Source: Alsobacter metallidurans
GTDB lineage: Bacteria > Pseudomonadota > Alphaproteobacteria > Rhizobiales > Beijerinckiaceae
DNA: 64,000 nucleotides
Direction: 5' to 3'
Assembly (NCBI RefSeq): GCF_014636935.1
Contig: NZ_BMES01000001.1
Coordinates: 434,001-498,000, forward strand
The notes beneath the pieces were generated by a model. That model was given only the letters and a program-made list of their open reading frames with translations. It was not told the origin of the DNA and did no database searches. Positions 47,041 through 56,246 of the stretch are shown piece after piece (positions within the stretch are counted from its first letter, which is position 1; each line of letters opens with the position of its first letter). The position numbers and the translations under genes were made by a program.

Positions 47041-47985
47041 TCAATACCCCGTCGCGCGGTCGACGACGTGCTCCAGCGGATGGCCGGCCTCGTAACGCAG
47101 GATCTGCTGGGCGATCAGGCTGATCACGGCCTCGGGCTCCGACATCGCGGCGTTGTGCGGCGTCACGGTGACGCGTGGATGGGCCCACAACGGCGAATCC
47201 TGCGGCAGCGGCTCGGTCTCGAAGACGTCCAGCGTCGCGCTTGCGAGCGTCCCGGCGTCCAGGCAGGCCAGGACGTCGGCCTCCACCTGCAGCCCGCCGC
47301 GGCCGGCATTGATGAGATGCGGGCCGCCGACCCGGCCATCGCGCGCCAGGCCGTCCAGAAGCGAGCGGTTGATCACCCCACGGGTGCCGTCCGTGAGCGG
47401 CAGCAGGCTGACCAGGATATCGGTCCGGGCCAGAAAAGCCTTCAACCCGTCTTCTCCGGCGAAGCTCGGCAATCCGTCCACCGCCTTCGGGCCGCGGCTC
47501 CAGCCTGCCACGTCAAAGCCCATCACCTGCAGCTTGCGGGCGGCGTCCTGGCCGAGCACGCCGAGCCCCAGCATGCCGACCCGCACCGAGCGGGCGGCGG
47601 GCTGGTTGTCGTCATCGTCCCACACGCGCTCGCCCTGCTGGCGCACGTAGCGCATCTGCTGCCTGAGGATCTTGAGGCAGTGCAGCACCACGTACTCACT
47701 CATCCGGTTGGTGAGGTCCGGGTCGACCACGCGCAGGATCGGCACGTCGGGAAGCTTCGGGTCGCCAAGCAGGTGGTCGACGCCGGCGCCGAGCGAAAAG
47801 ATCGCTTCGAGGTTGGGCAGGCCCGAGAACGAGCCCGGCGGAGCCTTCCAGGCGACCGCGTAGTGCACTGCGCGCCGATCATACGGCTCGCCCGGGATCA
47901 CAATGGGCCTCCCCGGCAGCTTGGCGGCCAGCCGGGCCGTCCATTGCTCCACGTTCCAGCCCTTGATGGCCGCCAGTATCGTCAT
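47041..47985 (-). CDS. ghrA: Glyoxylate/hydroxypyruvate reductase A
   Basis: The 314-residue D-2-hydroxyacid dehydrogenase reduces glyoxylate and hydroxypyruvate with NAD(P)H. VGMLGLGVLGQDAARKL is the dinucleotide site. The catalytic Arg is in NAGRGGLQVEADVL, the Glu in DVFETEPLP, and the His in TVTPHNAAM. The short N-terminal domain (AVAWKAPPGSF) and the segment DPDLTNRMSEYVVLH match the GhrA subfamily. It lies 76 bases downstream of deoA on the same strand and could be read through from the nucleoside operon. Confidence 0.9.
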   Translation of the reverse strand: MTILAAIKGWNVEQWTARLAAKLPGRPIVIPGEPYDRRAVHYAVAWKAPPGSFSGLPNLEAIFSLGAGVDHLLGDPKLPDVPILRVVDPDLTNRMSEYVVLHCLKILRQQMRYVRQQGERVWDDDDNQPAARSVRVGMLGLGVLGQDAARKLQVMGFDVAGWSRGPKAVDGLPSFAGEDGLKAFLARTDILVSLLPLTDGTRGVINRSLLDGLARDGRVGGPHLINAGRGGLQVEADVLACLDAGTLASATLDVFETEPLPQDSPLWAHPRVTVTPHNAAMSEPEAVISLIAQQILRYEAGHPLEHVVDRATGY

Positions 47986-48061
47986 GCTCGTCGCCCTTGC
48001 GCAAACGGCCTTTTCGCCGCCCGCGTCTCTTCTTCTGAGGGCATGATCGCGTCGGCTCAGC

Positions 48062-49390
48062 TCAGGGTCCAGCGCTTTCCGCAGCAAAGCGCGCCAAAAC
48101 CGCCGGCGAGGGTTCCGGAGCCTCGTCGCCGAGCGCATAGGCGCGCGTCAGCGCCGCCGCAGCCGCGTCCACGGCGTTTTCCGTCCGGGCGTGCACGACG
48201 CCGATCAGGGCGTCCGGCTCGAGGCGCTGGCCGAGGGAGGCGAGCTCGGTAAAACCGACCGCATGGTCCACGGCGTCCTGCGGGCGGGTGCGCCCGCCGC
48301 CGAGACCCACCACGGCGACGCCGATCCCACGCGTGTCGATCGCGGAGACGAAACCGGCGCGGCCGGCCCTGATCTCCCGGCGCACCGGCGCGGCGGGGAG
48401 GTGATCGTCGACGCGGGAGACGAAGTCCACAGGCCCGCCCAACGCCGCCACCATGCGGCCGAAGATCTCGGCGGCCTGGCCGGACTGGATGGCGCCGTCG
48501 ATGCGCGCCCAGCCGTCCTCGACCGATTCGGCAAGGTCGCCGAGCAGCAGCATCTCGCCACCCAGGGCGACCACGACCTCGTGCAGCCGCTCGTCGCGAT
48601 GCTCTCCCGTGAGGTAGCGCACGGCGTTGCGCACCTCCACGGCGTTGCCCGCCGCGCTGGCCAGCGGCTGGTCCATGGCGGTGATCAGCGCCGTGGTGGG
48701 CAGGCCCGCGCCGGTCGCCACCTCGGCGAGGCTCTCGGCCAGCTCGGCCGAGCCCTCGAAGCTGTCCATGAAGGCGCCGTTGCCGGTCTTCACGTCCATC
48801 ACGAGGCCTTCCAGGCCGGCCGCCAGCTTCTTGGACAGGATCGAGGCCGTGATCAGCGGGATGGACTCCACCGTCGCGGTGACGTCCCGGATGCCGTAGA
48901 GGCGCTTGTCGGCCGGCGCTAGGTCGGCCGTCTGGCCGATGATCGCGCAGCCGATCTCGGCCACGACCTTGCGAAAGAGCTCGCTGTCCGGTTGGGATGC
49001 GTAGCCCGGAATGGAGTCGAGCTTGTCGAGCGTCCCGCCCGTGTGGCCGAGGCCGCGCCCGGAAATCATCGGCACGAAGCCGCCGCAGGCCGCAACGGCG
49101 GGGGCCAGCATCAGGCTGACATTGTCGCCGATGCCGCCCGTGGAATGCTTGTCGAGCACCGGGCCGTCGAGGTCCGGCCACACCATGGTGACGCCTGAAT
49201 CCACCATCGCGCGGGTGAGCGCGACGCGCTCGTCCATGCTCATGCCCTGGAAGAACACCGCCATCGCGAAAGCGGCGGCCTGGCCTTCCGTGACCGCGCC
49301 GCTCACGAGGCCGCGGATCAGAAACGCGATCTCGTCGGCGGCAAGCGCCTCGCCGTCGCGCTTGCGACGGATGATTTCCTGCGGGATCAC
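48062..49390 (-). CDS. deoA: Thymidine phosphorylase
   Basis: The 442-residue enzyme splits thymidine and deoxyuridine into the base and deoxyribose 1-phosphate. DKHSTGGIGDNVSLMLAP is the family signature; the alpha/beta phosphate-binding domain continues through VMDVKTGNGAFM. The start is a GTG at 49390, 10 bases after the deoC stop. It is the distal catabolic gene of the nucleoside operon. The deoxyribose product must be isomerised to the 5-phosphate (DeoB, not seen here) before DeoC can act. Confidence 0.95.
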   Translation of the reverse strand: MIPQEIIRRKRDGEALAADEIAFLIRGLVSGAVTEGQAAAFAMAVFFQGMSMDERVALTRAMVDSGVTMVWPDLDGPVLDKHSTGGIGDNVSLMLAPAVAACGGFVPMISGRGLGHTGGTLDKLDSIPGYASQPDSELFRKVVAEIGCAIIGQTADLAPADKRLYGIRDVTATVESIPLITASILSKKLAAGLEGLVMDVKTGNGAFMDSFEGSAELAESLAEVATGAGLPTTALITAMDQPLASAAGNAVEVRNAVRYLTGEHRDERLHEVVVALGGEMLLLGDLAESVEDGWARIDGAIQSGQAAEIFGRMVAALGGPVDFVSRVDDHLPAAPVRREIRAGRAGFVSAIDTRGIGVAVVGLGGGRTRPQDAVDHAVGFTELASLGQRLEPDALIGVVHARTENAVDAAAAALTRAYALGDEAPEPSPAVLARFAAESAGP

Positions 49391-49400
49391 GGTGCTGTCC

Positions 49401-50168
49401 TCAGTAGGCGTTGGACGCGGAGGGGGCGGCGGCGCCGTCGATGGCGGCGAGCAGCGCCGCATGCAGGCTGCTGGCGCCGATGCGGAACGTGGTCGGCGCG
49501 GCCCAGCCGGCGCCCATGATCCGCTCGGCGAGCGCCAGATAGGCGCCCGCGTCTTTGACAGTGCGGATGCCGCCGGCCGCCTTGAAGCCCACCGGCCTGG
49601 CCGACGCCTTGATGGCCTGCAGCATCGTCTCGGACGCCGGCAGCGTCGCCGAGATGTCGATCTTGCCCGTGCTGGTCTTGATGAAGTCCGCGCCGGAGTC
49701 GATGGCGAGGCGGCTCGCCTCCGCGATGCTGGGCTGGTCCGGATAGGCGCCGGTCTCGAGGATGACCTTGAGCTGCTGGTCGCCCTGCAGCACCGCCTTG
49801 GCCTCGCGGACCATGTCGGCCGCGATGTCGGCCTCGCCGCGCAGAAAGGCGCGGTAGGGCAGCACGAGGTCGATCTCGTCAGCGCCGTCGCCCAGCGCCT
49901 CGCCCATGTCGTCGAGCACGCGCTCCAGGTCCTCGCCGCCGGCCGGGAAATTCACCACAGTGGCGATGCGCACGCCCGTGTCCTTCAGCGTGCGCGCGGC
50001 CTCGCCGACGAATTGCGGCCAGAGACAAACGGCCGCCACCGACCCCTGCGGCGACACCGCCTTCTGGCACAGCGCCCGGATATCCGCGGGGCCGCAATTG
50101 GACTCCAGGTTTGTCAGGTCGAGCAGCCCCAGCAGCCGGCGGGCGAGCGCCGCTTGCGCGTCAGACAT
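49401..50168 (-). CDS. deoC: Deoxyribose-phosphate aldolase
   Basis: The 255-residue class I aldolase converts deoxyribose 5-phosphate to acetaldehyde and glyceraldehyde 3-phosphate. The Schiff-base Lys is in ADFIKTSTGKI, and VGFKAAGGIRTVKDA carries the second Lys. The length matches the long DeoC form of enterobacteria. It overlaps the purine nucleoside phosphorylase stop by 8 bases, so the two are coupled. It links nucleoside breakdown to glycolysis. Confidence 0.94.
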   Translation of the reverse strand: MSDAQAALARRLLGLLDLTNLESNCGPADIRALCQKAVSPQGSVAAVCLWPQFVGEAARTLKDTGVRIATVVNFPAGGEDLERVLDDMGEALGDGADEIDLVLPYRAFLRGEADIAADMVREAKAVLQGDQQLKVILETGAYPDQPSIAEASRLAIDSGADFIKTSTGKIDISATLPASETMLQAIKASARPVGFKAAGGIRTVKDAGAYLALAERIMGAGWAAPTTFRIGASSLHAALLAAIDGAAAPSASNAY

Positions 50169-50967
50169 CTTCGAGGCCTTTCAGGAACGAGAGCAGAAGC
50201 CGCTTGAGGGCGATGCCGCCCGTGCCGGCCACCTTCTTGGTTTCGGCGTGCGAGGGGGACGACCCGTCGATCCCGGCCGCATAGTTGGTGATGACCGAGA
50301 TGGCCACGACGTCGATGCCGAAGCGGCGCGCCAGGATCACCTCCGGGACGGTCGACATGCCGACGAGGTCGACGCCCAGCATCTTCATCATCTTGATCTC
50401 GGCCGGGGTCTCGAAGCTCGGCCCCGACACCCAGCAATACACGCCCTCATGGATGCGGACGCCCGCCTGTGAGGCGGCCCGCTTGATGCGTGCCCGCAGC
50501 CGCGGCGAATAGGCGTCGGTCAGTGAAACGAAGCGGCCATCCTCGCGGTCGCCCACCAGCGGGTTCACGCCGGACAGGTTGATGTGGTCGCCGATGAGCG
50601 CGAGCTGGCCGGGGCTCATGTTCTTGTCCATCGCGCCCGCCGCGTTGGTGAGCACGATGGTGCTGACGCCGAGCCTTCGCAACGTCTCGATCGGCGTGCG
50701 CATGATCGCCGGGTCGCCATGCTCGTAGTAATGCGCGCGGCCCTGCATCACGGCCACGCGCCGGCCCTCGATCTTGCCGACCACGAGCCGGCCCTTGTGA
50801 CCCGACACGTTGCTGTCGGGGAAGCCCGGGATGTCGGCGTAAGGGATCTCGACCGGATCCGCCGCGAGGTCCGCGAACGCGCCGAGCCCGGTGCCGAGCA
50901 CCACGGCCAGGTCGACGGGGCCGCCGATCAGCGGCTCGAGATAGGCGACGGCGGCTTCGACTGACAT
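50161..50967 (-). CDS. Purine nucleoside phosphorylase (class I, trimeric type)
   Basis: The 268-residue enzyme cleaves inosine and guanosine (and deoxy forms). VVLGTGLGAFAD and SGHKGRLVVGKIEG bind phosphate; GPSFETPAEIKMMKMLG and VVAISVITNYAAGI carry the Glu and Asn that read 6-oxopurines in the PunA/PNP family. The start at ATG 50967 gives the standard N-terminus and lies 16 bases after the cytidine deaminase stop. Gene names punA, deoD-like or xapA are all used for relatives, so no symbol is given. Confidence 0.92.
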   Translation of the reverse strand: MSVEAAVAYLEPLIGGPVDLAVVLGTGLGAFADLAADPVEIPYADIPGFPDSNVSGHKGRLVVGKIEGRRVAVMQGRAHYYEHGDPAIMRTPIETLRRLGVSTIVLTNAAGAMDKNMSPGQLALIGDHINLSGVNPLVGDREDGRFVSLTDAYSPRLRARIKRAASQAGVRIHEGVYCWVSGPSFETPAEIKMMKMLGVDLVGMSTVPEVILARRFGIDVVAISVITNYAAGIDGSSPSHAETKKVAGTGGIALKRLLLSFLKGLEDV

Positions 50968-50983
50968 GGCGGGACCCCTCGGT

Positions 50984-51418
50984 TCAGCGATCCTGCTCCG
51001 GGGCCATCGCGAGGGGACCGAAGGCTTGGGGCAGGATTTCATCAGCGGTAAAGCGCCGCCTGAATCCATGCAAGTCCGCAGCCCAGATCGCCGCGTTTGG
51101 GCCGCCGAACTCGAAGATGCGCTGCCGGCAAGCGCCGCACGGCGTCACCAGCGCGCCGCCTTCCGCCACGACGGCGATCTCGACCAGCGACGTGTCGCCG
51201 CCCAGCACCATGGCCGAGATGGCGCCAGCTTCTGCGCAGGTCCCGACCGGATAGGCGGCGTTCTCGACGTTCGCGCCCGGGTAGACCCGGCCGGATGCGC
51301 CGCGCGCCGCGGCTCCGACCTTGTATTTCGAATAGGGCGCATACGCGGCTTCGCGCGCCGCGAGGGCGGCCGCGAGGAGGTCGTCCGGGCCGGGGATCGG
51401 CTTGGGGTTGGCGGCCAT
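50984..51418 (-). CDS. cdd: Cytidine deaminase
   Basis: The 144-residue tetrameric-type enzyme deaminates cytidine and deoxycytidine to uridine forms. The zinc site is VGTCAEAGAIS (Cys and catalytic Glu) with VTPCGACRQRIF (two Cys). KVGAAARGASGRVYPGANVE is the usual substrate region. The ATG at 51418 shares one base with the stop of the permease upstream. It links transport to the phosphorylases downstream. Confidence 0.94.
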   Translation of the reverse strand: MAANPKPIPGPDDLLAAALAAREAAYAPYSKYKVGAAARGASGRVYPGANVENAAYPVGTCAEAGAISAMVLGGDTSLVEIAVVAEGGALVTPCGACRQRIFEFGGPNAAIWAADLHGFRRRFTADEILPQAFGPLAMAPEQDR

Positions 51419-52389
51419 CACCGCTCCTTGACGTAGGGCAGGCCGGAGGCCCGCGGGGGAATCGCCCGGCCGATGAAGCCCGCCAGCAGCACCACCGTCA
51501 ACGCATAGGGCAGCGCCTGGATCGCCTGCACGGGCACGAGGCCGACCCACGGCAGGCTGACCCCCTGCAGGCGGATCGAGATCGCGTCCAGCAGGCCGAA
51601 CAGGAAGCACGCGCCAAGCGCCGGCCACGCGCGCCACTTGGCGAAGATCAGCGCCGCCAGCGCGATGAAGCCCTTGCCGGCCGTCATGCCGGGCAGGAAA
51701 CCGGCGGCCTGCGCGAGCGACAGGTAGGCCCCGCCAAAGCCGCACAGGACTCCCGCGATGATCACGGCGGCGTAGCGCAGGGCCGCCACCGAGACGCCGG
51801 CCGTGTCCACGGCGGCCGGGTTCTCGCCCACCGCCCGAATGCGCAGCCCGAAGCGCGTGCGCTTCAGCGCCACGGCGGTGAGCAGCGTCGCCAGCAGCGC
51901 GCCATAGACCAGCACGGTGTGGCTCGACAGCACGTCGGCGTAGAGCGGCCCGATCACAGGCACGCCGCGCGCCGCCTCCGCGCCCGGCAGCGTGACGGGC
52001 TGGAACCGCGCCGCGCCGTCCAGCGGCGGCGTCCGGCCGCCCTGCGAGTACCAGGCGTTGCCGACCAGCGCCGTGAGGCCGGCCGCCAGCATGTTGATGG
52101 CGACGCCGGACACGATCTGGTTGCCCCGCTGCGAGATCGCCGCGAAGCCGTGCACCAGCGCGAACGCCACCGACGCGCCGACGCCCGCCAGCACGCCGAT
52201 CCAGGCGCTGTGGGTCGCATGGGCGGCGGCCGCGGCCGCGAAGGCGGCGACCAGCATCTTGCCTTCCAGCCCGATGTCGACCACGCCGGATCGCTCGGAC
52301 CAGAGCCCCGCCAGGCAGGCGAACAGCAACGGCACGGAGAGCCGCACGCCGGAGTCGAACACCGCGATCGCGATCGAGAGCGCGTCCAT
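51418..52389 (-). CDS. Nucleoside ABC transporter permease (second)
   Basis: The 323-residue BPD_transp_2-family permease has about nine helices and the family motif GKGFIALAALIFAKW near residue 240. LWSERSGVVDIGLEGKML near the N-terminus is typical of BMP-type transporters, as in YufQ/NupC of the nucleoside ABC systems. The gene is 2 bases from the first permease. It forms the inner-membrane channel with it. Confidence 0.92.
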   Translation of the reverse strand: MDALSIAIAVFDSGVRLSVPLLFACLAGLWSERSGVVDIGLEGKMLVAAFAAAAAAHATHSAWIGVLAGVGASVAFALVHGFAAISQRGNQIVSGVAINMLAAGLTALVGNAWYSQGGRTPPLDGAARFQPVTLPGAEAARGVPVIGPLYADVLSSHTVLVYGALLATLLTAVALKRTRFGLRIRAVGENPAAVDTAGVSVAALRYAAVIIAGVLCGFGGAYLSLAQAAGFLPGMTAGKGFIALAALIFAKWRAWPALGACFLFGLLDAISIRLQGVSLPWVGLVPVQAIQALPYALTVVLLAGFIGRAIPPRASGLPYVKER

Positions 52390-52391
52390 GC

Positions 52392-53498
52392 TCAGGCGTC
52401 CCCGCGGCGGCGCGACGCGAAGAAGCGCCCGAGCGGCGCCCGGAACACCCCGTCCAGCGCGCCCGCGAACAGGATCACCAGCCCCGAGATGGTCACGATC
52501 ATGTCGCGCGTGATGGCGGGCTTGTCGAAGGCTAGCTCGGTTCCGCCCTGGTACAGAACGCCGAACAGCAGCGAGGCGAGCACGATGCCGACCGGGTGCG
52601 ACCGGCCCATCAGCGCCACCGCGATGCCGATGAAGCCGTAGCCGCCCGTGAACTCCAGCAGCAGCCTGTCCTGCACGCCCATGATCTCGTTCACGGCCAG
52701 CAGGCCCGCGAGCCCGCCCGAGATCATCATGGCGATCATCGTGATGCGGCTGATCGAGATCCCCGCATACACGGCCGCGGACGGGTTCGCCCCCACGGTC
52801 CGGATGGCGTAGCCGAGGCGGGTGCGCCAGATCAGCAGCCACACGCCGAAGGCGGCGGCGAGCGCAAGCACGAAGGAGCCGTTGAGCGGTGTCGTCGGGA
52901 TGACGACGCCGAAGCGCGCCAGGATCTCGTGCAGGAACGGCACGTGCGCGGCCGGAACAAAGGTGCGCGTCTCGGGCGACATCGAGCCCGGGCGGCCCAT
53001 CACGTTCACGAGGAGATACACAAGCAGCGCCGACGCCAGCATGTTGAACATGATGGTGGTGATCACGATGTGGCTGCCGCGCTTGGCTTGCAGATAGCCC
53101 GGCACGAGCGCCCACAGCGCCCCGAACGCCGCCGCCGACAGGGCGCCGAGCGGCACGAGCAGCCAGCCGGGCAAGCTCTCGAACTGAAGGCAGACCAGCG
53201 CGGCCCCGAGCCCGCCCAGCGTCGCCTGGCCCTCGCCGCCGATGTTGAACAGCCCGGCGTGAAACGCCACCGCGACCGCCAGCCCGGTGAAGATAAAGTT
53301 CGTCGCGTAGTAGAGCGTGAAGCCGACGCCTTCGCCGGTCGCCAAGGCGCCGCGCAGCAGGATGGCGGTGGACTCCAGCGGGTTCTCGCCGATGGCGAGC
53401 ACCACCAGCCCGGCGATCACGAAGGCGGCCGCCACGGCCAGCGCCGGCACGAGCACGTAGTCGGCCCAGCGCGGCAGTTCGATCGGGGCGGCGCTCAT
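52392..53498 (-). CDS. Nucleoside ABC transporter permease (first)
   Basis: The 368-residue permease of the same family as the next gene is longer at both ends. HAGLFNIGGEGQATLGGLGAAL is a signature of BMP-type nucleoside permeases (YufP/NupB), and YGFIGIAVALMGRSHPVGIV is the second typical segment. About ten helices are visible. It overlaps the ATPase gene by 4 bases, indicating tight translational coupling. Confidence 0.92.
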   Translation of the reverse strand: MSAAPIELPRWADYVLVPALAVAAAFVIAGLVVLAIGENPLESTAILLRGALATGEGVGFTLYYATNFIFTGLAVAVAFHAGLFNIGGEGQATLGGLGAALVCLQFESLPGWLLVPLGALSAAAFGALWALVPGYLQAKRGSHIVITTIMFNMLASALLVYLLVNVMGRPGSMSPETRTFVPAAHVPFLHEILARFGVVIPTTPLNGSFVLALAAAFGVWLLIWRTRLGYAIRTVGANPSAAVYAGISISRITMIAMMISGGLAGLLAVNEIMGVQDRLLLEFTGGYGFIGIAVALMGRSHPVGIVLASLLFGVLYQGGTELAFDKPAITRDMIVTISGLVILFAGALDGVFRAPLGRFFASRRRGDA

Positions 53499-55030
53499 GC
53501 GGCGCGGTCCGAGACGCCGGCCATCAGCAGCCCGAGGTCGCGTTCATCCGTGCGGTCGGGCAGTCGCTCGCCCGTGATCCGCCCGCCGCACATCACCACG
53601 ATGCGGTCCGACAGCGCGGTGATCTCTTCCAGCTCCACCGACACGAGCAGGATCGCCACGCCGGCGTCCCGCAGCGCGATTAGCCGGCGGTGGATGAACT
53701 CGATCGCCCCGATGTCGACGCCGCGCGTCGGCTGGCCGACCAGCAGCACCTTGGGGCCGCGCTCGATCTCGCGCGCCAGCACGATCTTCTGCTGGTTGCC
53801 GCCCGAGAACTTGGCGGTCTTCAGCAAAGGCGCACGTGGGCGCACGTCATAGGCCTCCATCTCGGCCAGCGTATGCGCCACGATGGCGCCCCGATCCAGC
53901 AGCGCTCCGGCGCCGTAGCGCTGCTCGTCCTGGAAGCCCAGCATGGCGCTCTCGCAGGCCTCGAAGGAGGGCACCAGCCCGGTGCGCAGCCGGTCCTCCG
54001 GCACATGCAGCAGCCCGAGCCGCCGCAGCTGCGCCGGATCGCGTTCGGCCGCCCCGAGGGGCGCGCCGTCCAGCGCGATCGAGCCCGCCGCGATCGGCCG
54101 CATGCCCGCGATCGCCTCCAGCAACTCGCTCTGGCCGTTGCCCGCGATGCCGGCGACGCCCACGATCTCGCCGGCCCGCACCTGCAGCGACACGCCGTCC
54201 ACGCGCGCGGTGCCCTGGGCGTCGCGCACCACGAGGTTCTCGACCACGAGCGCCGGCGCGCCCGGCCGGGCCTCGTTCTTTTCCACCCGCAGCAGCACCC
54301 GCCGGCCCACCATCAGCTCGGCCAGTTGCGCCGGCGAGGTCGCGGCGGTGTCCAGCGTCGCCACCATTTCGCCGCGTCGCATCACCGAGACCCGGTCGGT
54401 GATCGCCATGATCTCGCGCAGCTTGTGAGTGATCAGGATGACGGTCTTGCCTTCGTCGGCGAGAATGCGCAGCAGCCGAAACAGGCCGTCCGCCTCCTCG
54501 GGGGTCAGCACCGCGGTGGGCTCGTCCAGCACCAGCACGTCGGCGCCGCGCACCAGCGCCTTCACGATCTCGACGCGTTGCCGCAGCCCGACCGGCAGAT
54601 CGCCCACCACGGCGTCGGGGTCCAGCGTCAGCCCGTAATCGCGCGCCAGCGCGGCGAGCTTGGCCCGCACCTGCCGGGCCCCATGGGCCAGCCGCGGCCC
54701 GCCCTCTGCGCCCAGCATCACGTTGTCGGTCACCGACAGGGGCTCCACCAGCATGAAATGCTGGTGCACCATCCCGATCCCGGCCGCGATGGCCTCGCCG
54801 GGCGAGCGGACTCGGCGGGCGGCGCCGTTCACCCGGATCTCTCCGGAATCGGCCTCGTAGAAGCCGTAAAGGATCGACATCAGGGTCGACTTGCCGGCCC
54901 CGTTTTCGCCCACGATCCCGTGGATGCTGCCCCGGCGCACCGCCAGATCCACGCCCTTGTTGGCATGCACCTCGCCGAAGCGCTTGTGGATGCCGACGAG
55001 CTCGATGGCGAGTGCGGGCGTGGCGGTCAT
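53495..55030 (-). CDS. Nucleoside ABC transporter ATP-binding protein (two domains)
   Basis: The 511-residue protein has two fused nucleotide-binding domains. The first has Walker A GENGAGKSTLM (about residue 41), signature-like LPVGLRQRVEIV and Walker B VLVLDEPTAVL. In the second, Walker A is degenerate (GIAGNGQSELLEA, no Lys), while the signature FSGGNQQKIVLAREI is intact. This asymmetry is normal for sugar and nucleoside ABC proteins of the RbsA/YufO type, where one site hydrolyses poorly. A 220-base gap holding a family C repeat separates it from the binding-protein gene upstream. Confidence 0.93.
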   Translation of the reverse strand: MTATPALAIELVGIHKRFGEVHANKGVDLAVRRGSIHGIVGENGAGKSTLMSILYGFYEADSGEIRVNGAARRVRSPGEAIAAGIGMVHQHFMLVEPLSVTDNVMLGAEGGPRLAHGARQVRAKLAALARDYGLTLDPDAVVGDLPVGLRQRVEIVKALVRGADVLVLDEPTAVLTPEEADGLFRLLRILADEGKTVILITHKLREIMAITDRVSVMRRGEMVATLDTAATSPAQLAELMVGRRVLLRVEKNEARPGAPALVVENLVVRDAQGTARVDGVSLQVRAGEIVGVAGIAGNGQSELLEAIAGMRPIAAGSIALDGAPLGAAERDPAQLRRLGLLHVPEDRLRTGLVPSFEACESAMLGFQDEQRYGAGALLDRGAIVAHTLAEMEAYDVRPRAPLLKTAKFSGGNQQKIVLAREIERGPKVLLVGQPTRGVDIGAIEFIHRRLIALRDAGVAILLVSVELEEITALSDRIVVMCGGRITGERLPDRTDERDLGLLMAGVSDRAA

Positions 55031-55120
55031 GCGGGGATCGTCATCTCTTTGATCCGTAGGGGCGGCGATCGAATACCAACGGCGGCCGCCCGGTTCAGTC
55101 CGGCCCGGGCTGACCCTCTC

Positions 55121-55199
55121 CGTCATGGCCGGGCTTGTCCCGGCCATCCACGTCGGAGCAAAGCGCGTGGATCCCTGGGTCAAGCCCGGGGATGACGGT
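55121..55199. repeat. Family C palindromic repeat inside the nucleoside operon
   Basis: The termini CGTCATGGCCGGGC and GCCCGGGGATGACGG are inverted, with an inner CATCCACG...CGTGGATCC pair. It lies between the binding-protein gene and the ATPase gene on the same strand. Confidence 0.8.
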
Positions 55200-55250
55200 G
55201 GAGGGATGGGCGCGCCTAGAGCGCGGGTCGAAGACGCGCCGGACCAACCC

Positions 55251-56246
55251 TCACGGGCACTTCTGGTCCGACATGTAGTCGTGCACCTTCACGGCGCCGC
55301 TGACGATGTCGGCTGCGGCCTTATCGGCTGCGGCCTTCATGTCGGGCGTGATCAGGCTCTTGTTGTTGTCGTCCAGCGCCCAGGCGACGCCGTTTTCCTT
55401 GAGGCCCAGCACGGTGACGCCGGGCTTCCAAGTCCCGTCCTTGGCGGCCTTGAAGCTGTCGATCGTGGCCACGTCCACGCGCTTGAGCATGGAGGTCAGC
55501 ACCTTGCCGGGGTGCAGCATGTTCTGGTTGGAGTCGACGCCGATGCCGAGCTTGCCGGCGTCCGCGGTGGCGCGCAGCACGCCGATGCCGGTGCCGCCGG
55601 CCGCGTGATAGATCACGTCCGCGCCGCGGTCGATCTGCGCCTTGGCGAGTTCGGCCCCCTTCACGGGGTCGTTCCAGGCAGCGCCCGTGGTGCCGGTCAT
55701 GTTCTGCAGCACCTCGGCCGACGCGTTGGCGTATTTCACGCCCTGCACGTAGCCGCACGCGAACTTGCGGATCAGCGGGATGTCCATGCCGCCAACGAAA
55801 CCGACCTTGCCGGTCTTGGACGCCTTGGCGGCCAGGAGGCCGACCAGGAACGAGCCCTCGTGCTCCTTGAACACGATGGACTGCACGTTGGGGGCGTCCA
55901 CCACCATGTCGATCAGCGTGAACTTGCTGTTGGGAAATTCCTTCGCGACCTTCTCGAGCGCGCTCGCCTGGCTGAACCCCACCGCCACGATGGGCGAGAA
56001 GCCGTCGCGCGCGAAGCGGCGCAGCGTCTGCTCGCGCTGCGCGTCGTTCTGGAGCTCGAAGTCGCGGTATTCGACGCCGGTGTCCTTCTTGAACTGCTCG
56101 GCGCCCGTGTAGACGCCTTCGTTGAAGGATTTGTCGAACTTGCCGCCCAGATCATACACGATGGCGGGCTTGATCGCCTGCCCCTGCGCGAGCGCCGTGC
56201 CGCCCAACGCAATCGCGGCGGCGAGCCCCATGATCATGGTCCGCAT
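55251..56246 (-). CDS. BMP family nucleoside-binding protein of ABC transporter
   Basis: The 331-residue periplasmic protein has a signal peptide (residues 1-20, ending GGTALA) and a BMP/Med-type two-lobed binding fold: VYDLGGKFDKSFNEGVYTGA, VGGMDIPLIRKFACGYVQG and GVDSNQNMLHPGKVLTSML are family segments. Related proteins (BmpA, PnrA/TmpC, YufN) bind purine or pyrimidine nucleosides; the downstream salvage genes make nucleosides the likely ligand. There is no lipobox, so the protein is free in the periplasm. AGAGGGG precedes the ATG. Confidence 0.93.
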   Translation of the reverse strand: MRTMIMGLAAAIALGGTALAQGQAIKPAIVYDLGGKFDKSFNEGVYTGAEQFKKDTGVEYRDFELQNDAQREQTLRRFARDGFSPIVAVGFSQASALEKVAKEFPNSKFTLIDMVVDAPNVQSIVFKEHEGSFLVGLLAAKASKTGKVGFVGGMDIPLIRKFACGYVQGVKYANASAEVLQNMTGTTGAAWNDPVKGAELAKAQIDRGADVIYHAAGGTGIGVLRATADAGKLGIGVDSNQNMLHPGKVLTSMLKRVDVATIDSFKAAKDGTWKPGVTVLGLKENGVAWALDDNNKSLITPDMKAAADKAAADIVSGAVKVHDYMSDQKCP

